Shown here in pieces: positions 8,974-16,419 of a stretch of DNA of 64,000 bases (position 1 is the stretch's first letter; the number at the start of each line of letters is the position of its first letter). Location of the stretch: contig NZ_CBYO010000021.1 in assembly GCF_000577245.1 (NCBI RefSeq), positions 1 to 64,000 of the forward strand, in the 5' to 3' direction. The position numbers and the translations under genes were made by a program. Origin of the DNA: Paucisalibacillus algeriensis. GTDB lineage: Bacteria; Bacillota; Bacilli; Bacillales; Amphibacillaceae. The notes below the pieces were generated by a model. That model did no database searches and was not told where the DNA came from. It saw only the letters and a list, made by a program, of their open reading frames with translations.

Positions 8974-9522
8974 TTACTTTGAATTTATATAATAAATTAG
9001 ATTATCAGTCCATTCGTCAAATTCATAAATAAATCCTTTTCTTATACATTCAAACTGCATTCCAACACTTTCTGCTAATTTTATCGAAGGAGTATTATCG
9101 ATATTAATGTGTGCTTCTATTCGATGATAATTTAGTTTTTCAAAAGCAAGAACTATTGCTGCTTTAACAGCTTCCTTTCCATAACCTTTTCTCCAAGAGT
9201 GGTTATGAATCGTATAACCAAATCTAGCCCATTGAAATTCATCCCTCATAATCGTAGAGAAATCTATTGCACCCAAGTGAGCATTATCTTCTTTTCGAAA
9301 AATTCCAAATACATAAACCTTGTCATCTGAAGCCATCTGTTGATGGTTTTTTATCAATTCTTCAAACCATTTTTCAGTACAAATGCTCATATCTACTTTA
9401 CCGTCGTCATATTTGTGCTGTGAAGGCATTCTTTTATTATATTGAGTTAACCAATTTAAATAATCTTCATTATTATATGGTCTGATTATTAATCTTTCTG
9501 TCTCTGTATTGTAGTTAAACAT
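8974..9522 (-). CDS. GNAT-family N-acetyltransferase, RimJ/RimL type
   Basis: About 182 residues from MFNYNTETERLIIRPYNNED, the classic RimJ/RimL opening. The FGYTIHNHSWRKGYGKEAVKA segment gives strand beta-4 and the acetyl-CoA loop, and IDNTPSIKLAESVGMQFE is motif B. An in-frame ATG at 9570 would add 16 residues unlike the family, so the internal start is preferred. RimJ/L-like enzymes acetylate ribosomal proteins, or antibiotics and small amines. It sits alone between PER copies. Confidence 0.85.
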   Translation of the reverse strand: MFNYNTETERLIIRPYNNEDYLNWLTQYNKRMPSQHKYDDGKVDMSICTEKWFEELIKNHQQMASDDKVYVFGIFRKEDNAHLGAIDFSTIMRDEFQWARFGYTIHNHSWRKGYGKEAVKAAIVLAFEKLNYHRIEAHINIDNTPSIKLAESVGMQFECIRKGFIYEFDEWTDNLIYYINSK

Positions 9523-9658
9523 CCTCAAACAAAACACCCCATACTCCCATTTGTGCATTGGTGATATCACTATAAATTTCTATAACCGTATACACTCCGC
9601 CCTTAATAAAATGCAATCTAAGCTTTTAATCTTTCACCATAATTCTCACAATCCTTAT

Positions 9659-9779
9659 TGAACTAAACTGTTCCTTTAGTTAAGGGACTTGATATTCAAA
9701 ATATTAAATAATATTCTAACATAAAGTGGTATCAATCCTTCATTTTTTATATGGCAACTAAAATAACACCCCTAATGGC
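9659..9779 (-). repeat. PER copy 9
   Basis: Left end AACTAAACTGTTCCTTTAGT and the shared core ATTCAAAATATTAAATAAT are present. The right end is altered (AAAATAACACCCCTAATGG). Confidence 0.65.
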
Positions 9780-9949
9780 ATGGTGACAATATCTATTGTC
9801 ACGAAGCTATTAAGGGTGCTAATTACTATGCTATTAGATGGGCTAATTCATTTGTCACTTGCAATGTTCCCCCATGAAACCTGAACTACTTACTTTTTTG
9901 ATAATCGCATTTATAAAACCTGGAACTAGTTAGATAAGAAGTAGTATAC
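9780..9949. other. Intergenic segment with a perfect palindrome
   Basis: It contains the hairpin GTGACAAT-ATCT-ATTGTCAC at 9783-9802, then TAAGGGTGCTAAT, an inverted copy of a PER right-end core. No credible coding region is seen. It may be the leftover end of an inverted PER. Confidence 0.4.
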
Positions 9950-10387
9950 CTATAGCTTTTCAGCTAACTCTTTTATTACTTTCTTCGATTCAGATGCAAA
10001 TTCTACTGATGCATCATAATAGTCTTGACCACTATTCAAAACTGAAAAATCACCAATTTGAATCTTTAATAATGTATTTCCATTTGAGTCTTCTAATTGA
10101 TACAGATATGCAATGTCGCCTTCAGTAACTTTTTCTTCCCAATTCGATGAGTATAAGGCAATTTTCAATTCCTTCATTTCTTCTGCCTTTATAATGGTTG
10201 TAACAGTCTGTCCACCGTTCGGATGTTCCCAAACCACTTTACTTCCCTTCCCCATAGGATCACTAGGATAATTCTCTGGAAGTTCATCCCACTGAGCGAC
10301 ATATTTCGGATTAGTAAGAACCTCCCATACGGTTGAAGGAGATGCCTCAATAAGCACTTCATCTTTTACAATCAGTTTTTCGGTCAT
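9950..10387 (-). CDS. SRPBCC-family (AHSA1-like) protein
   Basis: About 145 residues with the START/SRPBCC signature at the N-terminus (VLIEASPSTVWEVLTNPKYVAQWDE) and the long C-terminal helix (YYDASVEFASESKKVIKELAEKL). These proteins form a deep hydrophobic ligand cavity or act as Hsp90-activator-like domains; no ligand can be named. The start at 10387 follows GGAGGG by about 8 bp. An upstream in-frame codon at 10402 lacks a ribosome binding site. Another SRPBCC gene lies at 17655 and a third at 41473. Confidence 0.8.
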   Translation of the reverse strand: MTEKLIVKDEVLIEASPSTVWEVLTNPKYVAQWDELPENYPSDPMGKGSKVVWEHPNGGQTVTTIIKAEEMKELKIALYSSNWEEKVTEGDIAYLYQLEDSNGNTLLKIQIGDFSVLNSGQDYYDASVEFASESKKVIKELAEKL

Positions 10388-10429
10388 TAGATTTCCCTCC
10401 AAAATAATGATGTATCATTGTAATTACCT

Positions 10430-10497
10430 AAAACCGACCTGTCACAATAGTAAAACAGGTCCATCTTTCCTACTCTAAGTAACGCACCCAATACAAA
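10430..10497 (-). repeat. PER copy 10, short form
   Basis: Left end AACCGACCTGTCACAATAGT, right end AAGTAACGCACCCAATACAA, no hairpin. Confidence 0.65.
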
Positions 10498-10505
10498 TAA
10501 ACAAA

Positions 10506-11396
10506 TTATTCTCTACTAGGTAAAATGAATGTAATTTGTTCCATCCCTGGTAAAAAGCCAAAATTATAATACAGGGACTCAGCCGAATTTCCTACGGTTA
10601 CAAAGAGACGAACAACTTCATATTTTTCTGTCAGAGTAGTTAAAGAATATTTTAAAAGATTTGAAGCTATTCCTCTTCCCCTATATCCTTTATCAACCAC
10701 AATGTTTGATATCAACGGTAGGTCTTCCCACATAGATATTAAACATGCTCCAACCAATTGATTATTATGTTTATCTAGGACAAGACAAGAGGATCTTTGT
10801 AACAATTCTTCGGTGTTATACTTGAAGTAATACTCTAAGTCAGATCTTTGTTGTTCGATTGTATTATCCGCTGGATAGCCAATACTGTCAGCCCCTAAAT
10901 AACCTTTGTAGAAAAGCTGTGTTATTTCTTCTAAGTTATCAACTGTTGGCGTTTCTATAATAAAATCATTTTCCCAATTAATCATTTCGAAATTCTCGGT
11001 TGGCCTAATCATAATGCGCCTAGTCTCAATCGGTTGAAATCCCCATCGTAAAAAATGTTCAGACTGATAGGATAATACTCCCATTACTTCAATTGGCTTT
11101 GTTGGATCGGATAATTCTATCATATATTTTTTTAAACTTCCTACTACACGATACATATCTGTAAATGGAGGTTCTAAGAAAAAAGACCATAACAAATTTG
11201 ATTCTAAGCATACCCCACCTATACGCTTTCCACTCAATAATATCCAATAGGAAGGAATATCATCACTAAAAATAGCTACACGTCTTTCCCAACTTTGTCT
11301 AAAAAATACATTCTCTCTATAAGTAGTATAATGAATTGCAAAGTCTTTCGGATTAGCTTGCATTAGGCTGAATTCGTTGTCCAGTTTACTATACAT
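10506..11396 (-). CDS. GNAT acetyltransferase with extra N-terminal domain
   Basis: About 296 residues. The C-terminal half is a clear GNAT domain (LISNIVVDKGYRGRGIASNL contains the RGRGIA acetyl-CoA loop; SAESLYYNFGF is motif B). The N-terminal half has a degenerate, perhaps second, GNAT-like layout (IGGVCLESNLLWSFFLEPPF) typical of tandem GNAT proteins. ATG at 11396 follows AGGG by 5 bp; the upstream TTG at 11438 lacks a site. The substrate is unknown. The following Amj gene lies 80 bp upstream on the same strand. Confidence 0.8.
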   Translation of the reverse strand: MYSKLDNEFSLMQANPKDFAIHYTTYRENVFFRQSWERRVAIFSDDIPSYWILLSGKRIGGVCLESNLLWSFFLEPPFTDMYRVVGSLKKYMIELSDPTKPIEVMGVLSYQSEHFLRWGFQPIETRRIMIRPTENFEMINWENDFIIETPTVDNLEEITQLFYKGYLGADSIGYPADNTIEQQRSDLEYYFKYNTEELLQRSSCLVLDKHNNQLVGACLISMWEDLPLISNIVVDKGYRGRGIASNLLKYSLTTLTEKYEVVRLFVTVGNSAESLYYNFGFLPGMEQITFILPSRE

Positions 11397-11476
11397 GATA
11401 TCCCTACTTACAATTTTAAATTTTGGATAGCTACTCAAAAACAGCTTTTTCTATTAACTGGTTTAGTTGATACAAT

Positions 11477-12292
11477 TTACATAATATATTTAGTAAACCA
11501 AGCTATATATTTTGCTCCCCATATGAATAAAAATTGGGCAAGTATTGTACCTAATAGCCTTGACGTTACCATCATTAACGACATACTTTTCAGTTTATTA
11601 TAACTTCCTCTTTGATTTACAACATCGTCTGCTATTACAGATATTTTCGGATCAATAAAAATAACTAATAGTATGGTTGCTATCCCATTTATTAAACCTG
11701 ATGCCATAATAGCAGTAGAGGCTCTTTCTGGAGCTAATAAAGCTGCATATAGTGCAGATAATACTCCGATGGTATAGATTGCAGTTATTACCATATTTAC
11801 ACAGAATAATTTGATTGGAATATCCTTAACACTTGTATTCTGTAAGTATGAAAACTTAGGCAAACTAAAATGTGTTATGCCGCGCTTTATGTAATGTAAG
11901 GAAAATATCCTTTTCATTAAGGAGGGAACAGACCCTTTCTCCTCTGACAAATGTATGATAGCTCTTGAAAATAAAGCTATAAAAGTAGGGAGAAGAATAA
12001 TTCCAAATATTGTTCCAACTGTGGATGCACCAATGAGAATTCGAAATTGAGCTTCGACAAACTCTAGAGCATTTTCCTTTGGAGCAGTATCAATTAGACT
12101 ACCAGTGAAAGGTTGTTGCATCATATTCGCTAGTCTAGAAACGATAACCATTATGTTAAAAAGAGATAGTGCTGATACAATCATTTTAACTCTTGCACCA
12201 GACAACCTCACAGCGTAAGCTAACGTTTCTATTGAATGAATGATAAAAATAAACAATGCTATAAATAATAGTTTTTCAGTAATAAACTCCAT
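11477..12292 (-). CDS. amj: Amj/YdaH-type lipid II flippase
   Basis: A 271-residue polytopic membrane protein of the DUF2837 family. The N-terminus LLFIALFIFIIHSIETLAYAVRLSGARVK and the SLFNIMVIVSRLANMMQQP segment match Bacillus subtilis Amj (YdaH), the alternative lipid II flippase that can replace MurJ. The length is as expected and about eight helices are present. Amj is normally induced by cell-envelope stress. A flippase of essential type inside a PER-bounded accessory array is notable and could protect against MurJ-targeting inhibitors (inference). Confidence 0.82.
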   Translation of the reverse strand: MEFITEKLLFIALFIFIIHSIETLAYAVRLSGARVKMIVSALSLFNIMVIVSRLANMMQQPFTGSLIDTAPKENALEFVEAQFRILIGASTVGTIFGIILLPTFIALFSRAIIHLSEEKGSVPSLMKRIFSLHYIKRGITHFSLPKFSYLQNTSVKDIPIKLFCVNMVITAIYTIGVLSALYAALLAPERASTAIMASGLINGIATILLVIFIDPKISVIADDVVNQRGSYNKLKSMSLMMVTSRLLGTILAQFLFIWGAKYIAWFTKYIM

Positions 12293-12365
12293 GTAATTAC
12301 CTGCTTTTTCATCTGAATTTAATAACCCCTTGTAATAATACCATATATCCTTATTTTCACATTAA

Positions 12366-12435
12366 CGAGTTCTTCTGGCACAATAGAAGCCAAAATCAAT
12401 AACTCCATCTCTCGTTAAGACACCCGTTCTCTCAT
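12366..12435 (-). repeat. PER copy 11, degenerate short form
   Basis: CGAGTTCTTCTGGCACAATA resembles the left end and CGTTAAGACACCCGTTCTCT the right end. There is no hairpin. Confidence 0.45.
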
Positions 12436-12490
12436 TATGGTGAGGTATTAATATTCCATCTTAGGTTACTCTAAACCTGAGGTGATTCAT

Positions 12491-12913
12491 GTGCTTCAGA
12501 AATCGTTACTTTCCATTGTTCTTGTTTTCTTCCTTTTTAATTTATCCGTGGTCATTGCTCAGGGTAATAATAATATCGAGATAATGGATATTGAAGAAAA
12601 TAAGGTAATTAAAAAAACACCAACAAATCCAAACATACAATTAGAAACGGAAAAAATCATTCAAGAAATCGATGGTATCGTTAAAGCATTCAAGCCAATT
12701 CCAGAAAAAGGTTATATGATTAAAATCCCCTTAGAGCCATCTTATCAGTTAGAAAACAAATGGATTAATGCTTTAATTGATGAGGTTATCTTTATTATTC
12801 CTGAAACAGGAAAACCGTTCTTACTTATATTTGACGATGAAAACAATTCTTACTTTTTTACATTCCAAATAAAAATTGATAAGTTATTAAAAACATTAGA
12901 TTTTCCCATTTGA
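12491..12913 (+). CDS. Small secreted protein of unknown function
   Basis: About 140 residues with a signal peptide (hydrophobic LLSIVLVFFLFNLSVVIAQG, likely cleaved after ALA-like IAQ). The body has no recognised motif (EMD repeats, FKPIPEKGYMIKIPLEP, PETGKPFLLIFDDENN). A GTG at 12491 lies 5 bp after GAGGTG; the alternative GTG at 12482 is inside that site. It is one of the few plus-strand genes in the array and has its own terminator. It is presumably released or held at the cell wall. Confidence 0.65.
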   Translation: MLQKSLLSIVLVFFLFNLSVVIAQGNNNIEIMDIEENKVIKKTPTNPNIQLETEKIIQEIDGIVKAFKPIPEKGYMIKIPLEPSYQLENKWINALIDEVIFIIPETGKPFLLIFDDENNSYFFTFQIKIDKLLKTLDFPI

Positions 12914-12937
12914 AAGACCTTTTGTGGTCTTTTTTTG
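12912..12937 (+). terminator. Rho-independent terminator
   Basis: AAAGACC-TTTTGT-GGTCTTT followed by T residues, immediately after the stop of the secreted protein gene. Confidence 0.85.
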
Positions 12938-12964
12938 TTGAACTCTTACACCTTTAAGTTCAAC
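12934..12964. repeat. PER end with strong dyad
   Basis: GTTGAACT-CTTACACCTTT-AAGTTCAAC forms near-perfect arms around a C-containing spacer. It resembles one PER end and overlaps the TGA of the next minus-strand gene. Confidence 0.5.
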
Positions 12965-13544
12965 AAATACAGTTTTGTAATTTGAGTAACAACTCTTCTT
13001 TATTAACAATAAAGTCCTTAATGGAATGAACAGCAGAATATGAATAACCACCTGTGTTTGCTAATAGACATTCATCATAAATCAAACTAATATTTAACTG
13101 TTTTTTAGGTTCTATTTCATTTTTCCTTAAGTAATTAGTTAATTCATCATATAAATGATTACTTGGATCATCAATTGATCTTTCTACAGAAAAACTCCCT
13201 GCAAGACTACTCCACCACACTCGGAATCCTTTGTAAATTTCATTATAAATCTTTAAACTATCTGAATTATGGATGAGGAGTTTTTTGTAAAATAAATAAC
13301 TCTCCTCATGAAATATCTTGATATCTATACTATTACCTTCGTCCCTTGATATTCTGTTTAAAACGTCATCCCACAGTTCTTTAAATTGCATTTCAAAGTT
13401 AGCGTTAAACATAATCATTTCCGAAAAATAAGGGAATTTTAATTGTTCTTCTCTTTGTTTTTGATTGAGATAAATATTTTGCAAGTAAATTAAATAGTTT
13501 AGAACATATGGCGTATCTATTCTCATAATTAATGAATTATCCAT
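12960..13544 (-). CDS. Hypothetical protein, 194 aa
   Basis: No family recognised. The product is soluble, rich in Tyr, Phe, Leu, Glu and Asn, and without membrane segments or signal peptide. It is probably alpha-helical (LIYLQNIYLNQKQREEQL; MQFKELWDDVLNRIS). The start ATGGATAATTC at 13544 is chosen because GGAG lies 8 bp upstream; the TTG at 13568 overlaps that site. It fills one PER-bounded interval. Codon use is like that of its neighbours. Confidence 0.65.
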   Translation of the reverse strand: MDNSLIMRIDTPYVLNYLIYLQNIYLNQKQREEQLKFPYFSEMIMFNANFEMQFKELWDDVLNRISRDEGNSIDIKIFHEESYLFYKKLLIHNSDSLKIYNEIYKGFRVWWSSLAGSFSVERSIDDPSNHLYDELTNYLRKNEIEPKKQLNISLIYDECLLANTGGYSYSAVHSIKDFIVNKEELLLKLQNCIC

Positions 13545-13599
13545 ATACACGTACTCCTTTTGTAACAATTACAAATTCTAAACTGAATTTCCTTATTAT

Positions 13600-13660
13600 A
13601 TAATTCCTGTTCCTTTAGCTAAACTATCTCTTAGCCTCATACTATTGACCCAATAGTTTT
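13600..13660 (-). repeat. PER copy 13, short form
   Basis: Left end TAATTCCTGTTCCTTTAGCT, right end ACTATTGACCCAATAGTTT. The right end is followed at once by the tail of the pseudogene, and both recur at 14841. Confidence 0.6.
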
Positions 13661-13661
13661 A

Positions 13662-14081
13662 TTACTTCTCTAAAATTATATAGTCCTTTGTTTTGGAAGT
13701 TGGTATCTTGTATTCGTTCGCAAAGTTAAATAAAATCGGTATATATTTCTTCTGGATAGAAGTTTGTAATTCTAAAGCTAAACCCTTGCTTATTTCTTAC
13801 AATTACACATTTCTTTCCCCTACCAACACGCTTAAACCTTATACCATCATTTTGATTAGAGAGAACCTCTTTTTGTATATTGTTAGGATCAGAACACGTA
13901 TTATAAATGTCAATGAGCCAGCTCCAACTTTTAACTTAAGATTCATCGATACTGTCATAATAAGAAAGATAGAATAAGGTATTAGAAAGTAATACAATTG
14001 GGGATTACCTCTACTAGCAAATAATCCTCCGATGAGCAAAAATAATAATAGCGTTCTTTGTGGTGTCGCATGATAAATCAT
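13662..14081 (-). pseudogene. Two-helix membrane protein with two frameshifts
   Basis: Reading from the ATG at 14081, a coherent protein is spread over three frames. Two N-terminal helices (LLLFLLIGGLFAS; FLIPYSIFLIMTV) lead to IIRVLILTIYKK. After one missing base in an A-run near 13867 it continues as NDGIRFKRVGRGKKCVIV and ITNFYPEEIYTD. After an extra T near 13731 it ends NFANEYKIPTSKTKDYIILEK. The intact product would be about 140 residues. The family is unnamed but PH-like in layout. A homologous C-terminal fragment lies at 14860-14955. Confidence 0.65.
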
Positions 14082-14101
14082 TCTCCCACCCCTGACCTAA
14101 T

Positions 14102-14229
14102 TAATTTTCCTGCTCCATTAGCGTAATATCTCATACTTTAACATTAACGTAATATTCTGGAATTGATATTTGGATTTTGTGAAAAGAAATGGCGACCTTC
14201 TTTATGAATTGCACCTTTTAGTTAAACAA
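14102..14229 (-). repeat. PER copy 14
   Basis: Left end TTTTCCTGCTCCATTAGCGT, core ATTAACGTAATATTCTGG, half of the hairpin (GGCGACC), right end TGAATTGCACCTTTTAGTTA. Confidence 0.8.
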
Positions 14230-14252
14230 CTTCTTTCTTATTGATTGAACTA

Positions 14253-14795
14253 TTATTTGTATTTACGCAAATACTCTTTTTCCAAAATACTGAAGAAATA
14301 TTGGTCAAGCCATTTGTTTTGCCAAAAAAGCTCTTCCTTAAAAATAGCTTCCCTTGTCATACCGATATCTTCCATCAAAGCAGCTGAGCGAGTATTTTGT
14401 GAATTACACATTCCAACTACTTTATGTGCATCTAACTTTTCAAAAGCACATTTAAGTAATAGTTTAGCCGCTTCTCTTCCATAACCTTCTCCCGAATATT
14501 CAGGAATTATCGCAAAACCAACTTCCCAGCTTTTCCTAAATTCACTATAACTCCATATTTGAGCTAAACCAATTGGAGTTTTACTACTATCTGCTAGTGT
14601 AACAATAAAATCATAACTTCTTACACTTTCTTTTTCTTCAATTTTATGTAAATATTTCTCACGCACTACAATTTCATTCGATTGTACATATTCCTCAAAA
14701 TACCATAGGTTCTTATCACATTCTATCCTGCAAATAAAATCTAAATCATTGATTGATACTTTAGACAACAATACTTTTTCTCCAGAAAGCTCCAT
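14253..14795 (-). CDS. GNAT-family N-acetyltransferase, RimJ/RimL-like
   Basis: About 180 residues. VGFAIIPEYSGEGYGREAAKL holds the acetyl-CoA loop and SQNTRSAALMEDIGMTREA is motif B; the C-terminus KNKWLDQYFFSILEKEY is typical of RimJ/L-like enzymes. The substrate is unknown. The ATG at 14795 has AAGGGG 8 bp upstream. It is alone between PER copies. Confidence 0.85.
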   Translation of the reverse strand: MELSGEKVLLSKVSINDLDFICRIECDKNLWYFEEYVQSNEIVVREKYLHKIEEKESVRSYDFIVTLADSSKTPIGLAQIWSYSEFRKSWEVGFAIIPEYSGEGYGREAAKLLLKCAFEKLDAHKVVGMCNSQNTRSAALMEDIGMTREAIFKEELFWQNKWLDQYFFSILEKEYLRKYK

Positions 14796-14830
14796 TTCCA
14801 CTTCCCCTTAAGTTAAACAACTTCTATTCT

Positions 14831-14857
14831 TAGCATTAACCTATTGCCAAATAGTTT
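14831..14857 (-). repeat. PER end, partial
   Basis: TAACCTATTGCCAAATAGTT corresponds to the right end of copy 13 and precedes the same gene tail, so repeat end and tail were duplicated together. Confidence 0.45.
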
Positions 14858-14859
14858 TA

Positions 14860-14955
14860 TTACTTCACTAATATCATATAGTCTTTTGTTTTGGAAGTTG
14901 GAATCTTGTATTCGTTTGCAAAATTAAATAAATCGTTATATTCCAACTTGATCAC
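14860..14955 (-). pseudogene. C-terminal fragment homologous to the 13.7 kb pseudogene
   Basis: A 31-codon reading frame from a GTG encodes YNDLFNFANEYKIPTSKTKD and a short tail. This matches the end of the membrane-protein pseudogene 1.2 kb away both in DNA (about 90 bp) and in protein. Only the last quarter of the gene remains. It shows the undamaged DLFNF junction and so supports the frameshift inferred in the other copy. Confidence 0.6.
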
Positions 14956-14964
14956 CTTCTTATA

Positions 14965-14986
14965 TTAGTGCAGCCATTAGTTAAAT
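14965..14986 (-). repeat. PER right end, solitary
   Basis: TTAGTGCAGCCATTAGTTAA resembles the right end and separates two gene fragments. Confidence 0.45.
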
Positions 14987-15008
14987 AGTGGCATTATTCA
15001 GCACCGAT

Positions 15009-15140
15009 CTAAAAACCATCCTTGTACGTTATTAATGCAACCTTATTTCCATCCTTCTCAAATATCTTTTTAGAACCTAATCTGTCTATCTCTTTCCAAC
15101 CGAATAATTTCAAGTGTTGAACACAAAGGCTATTTCCCCC
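15009..15140 (-). pseudogene. C-terminal gene fragment of unknown family
   Basis: An open frame without start encodes CVQHLKLFGWKEIDRLGSKK and continues IFEKDGNKVALITYKDGF to a TAG at 15009. Codon use is coding-like. A stop lies just upstream, and the left end of the next PER begins a few bases beyond, so the 5' part of the gene was lost close to a repeat boundary. The family is not recognised. Confidence 0.5.
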
Positions 15141-15144
15141 TTAC

Positions 15145-15283
15145 TAAACTAACCTGCTCCGATAGTTTAATAATAACTTCTATCTAAATACTAACATAAT
15201 ATTCCGAAAACAAAATTAGAATTTACCCACAAATAAAGGTGATCTCATTTGGATCACCTAACTATTGCACCCTATAGTTGAGG
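15145..15283 (-). repeat. PER copy 16, full length
   Basis: One of the most typical copies: left end AAACTAACCTGCTCCGATAG, core ACTAACATAATATTCCGAAA, hairpin AGGTGATC-TCATTT-GGATCACCT, right end AACTATTGCACCCTATAGTT. Read on the minus strand the hairpin is followed by TTTATTT, a standard terminator layout. Confidence 0.9.
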
Positions 15284-15289
15284 AAGCTA

Positions 15290-15709
15290 TTAAGTAAAGA
15301 TATGGTGTAAGTAATCTGCGTGACCTCGTATAAGCTCAACTTCATCCTTTGATGAAATCCAAAAATAATGGAATGTTAGTCCGTCCTCATCTCCTCCACC
15401 TGTTGGCTGGTAATCCCACTCATCTGGAGCATCCGATACATTTATCTTGTAAAAAAATCTATTATGTATAGCACCATCATCATTTTCCCAATTATCTTCT
15501 GCAATTAAATTCTCAATTACAAAATCCTTCAATCCTGTCTCTTCTTCAATTTCTCTAATAACTGCATAATAAGTATCTTCTTGATCATTCACTGTACCTT
15601 TAGGTATTTGAATTCCGGCTTCAGGAATGGGATGTTTAAAAACCAATACTTGCCTTTTTCCATTCTTTATCCTGGTTACGTAGCCATATGCTTTTTTAAT
15701 TGAACTCAA
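15290..15709 (-). CDS. Nudix hydrolase
   Basis: A 139-residue protein with a perfect Nudix box, GX5EX7REUXEEXGU, at residues 38-60 (G38, E44, R52 E53, E56 E57, G59). The family cleaves nucleoside diphosphate derivatives (NDP-sugars, oxidised dNTPs, dinucleotide polyphosphates) with Mg2+. QVLVFKHPIPEAGIQIPKG before the box resembles the branch acting on diverse NTPs. The start is TTG, 7 bp after GGAGG. It lies 7 bp from the end of a full PER. Confidence 0.92.
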   Translation of the reverse strand: MSSIKKAYGYVTRIKNGKRQVLVFKHPIPEAGIQIPKGTVNDQEDTYYAVIREIEEETGLKDFVIENLIAEDNWENDDGAIHNRFFYKINVSDAPDEWDYQPTGGGDEDGLTFHYFWISSKDEVELIRGHADYLHHIFT

Positions 15710-15737
15710 CCCAACACCTCCTCAATTATTTTAAACT

Positions 15738-15814
15738 TCTTCAACTCTGCCCCTATTATAAATTCGACAAAAAAGGTGCTACTCCTTCTTTAAGGAATGC
15801 ACCCGATATTTTAC
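15738..15814 (-). repeat. PER copy 17, short form
   Basis: Left end CTTCAACTCTGCCCCTATTA, right end AAGGAATGCACCCGATATTT, no hairpin. Confidence 0.75.
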
Positions 15815-16121
15815 GTGTAACTCTTAAGAAGTGTAATTTTTTTAGAACTATTAATACTCATTACAGACAATAAACAACAAGAACAGTAATAATAACCTTA
15901 TCCATTAAACTCCAAAAGTCTCCTCCACTAACAATGTACCATTGGATTCATCAGCTTTAATTGTAATGGACAAAATCTACCTTTACCACAAATAAGTGAC
16001 ATGTTGGCAGCCGACAGAGATTAATTATATAATACGTATTTAGTTCTACTACAGGACTTACAGACTATCTGAAAAAATTGTTAGAATTCGAAATCAAATT
16101 AACTTCTGAGGATACAGAATA
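15815..16121 (+). other. Gene-free stretch, possible decayed plus-strand gene
   Basis: No intact gene is present. The last 90 bases carry a short open frame ending GLTDYLKKLLEFEIKLTSED just before a plus-strand terminator, which suggests the tail of a lost gene. The rest has scattered stops in all frames. Confidence 0.3.
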
Positions 16122-16150
16122 AACCCATCTTGCATGGGTTAATTTTTTTG
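16122..16150 (+). terminator. Rho-independent terminator
   Basis: AACCCAT-CTTGC-ATGGGTT followed by AATTTTTTT. No intact plus-strand gene precedes it. Confidence 0.75.
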
Positions 16151-16156
16151 TGAAAA

Positions 16157-16191
16157 AAGAGCCTCCAACGATAATTTCCTAGGAGGCTTTA
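16157..16191 (-). terminator. Rho-independent terminator, minus strand
   Basis: AGCCTCC and GGAGGCT pair across an 18-nt loop. On the minus strand the stem is followed by CTTTTTTC, ending the transcript of the 37-residue ORF. Confidence 0.7.
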
Positions 16192-16204
16192 TATGGTCTA
16201 ATCC

Positions 16205-16318
16205 TTATTCAATTGATTTTTTAAGTATAGGGTCTTTGCAACTTTTTAATTCTTTTCTAAGTCTATCTATTTGACTGATAAATAGTTGCAACTCAAATTT
16301 ATTTACCATATAACTCAT
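16205..16318 (-). CDS. Possible Spo0E-like small protein
   Basis: A 37-residue ORF. ELQLFISQIDRLRKELKSCK followed by DPILKKSIE has the helix-turn-helix hairpin pattern of Spo0E-type aspartyl-phosphate phosphatases, but the diagnostic SQELD motif is replaced by KKSIE, so function is doubtful. The ribosome binding site is poor (GAAGAA touching the ATG). A terminator follows, which supports it being a transcribed gene. It may be a degenerate member or a chance ORF. Confidence 0.35.
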   Translation of the reverse strand: MSYMVNKFELQLFISQIDRLRKELKSCKDPILKKSIE

Positions 16319-16419
16319 TTCTTCAAAGTTATTATGAAGGATTTTAACGAAAGATTAATTTATTCTAATAGTCATGTTAGAGAATAAATTATAATGCTCA
16401 GCAGTTGGAAAACCTGGAT

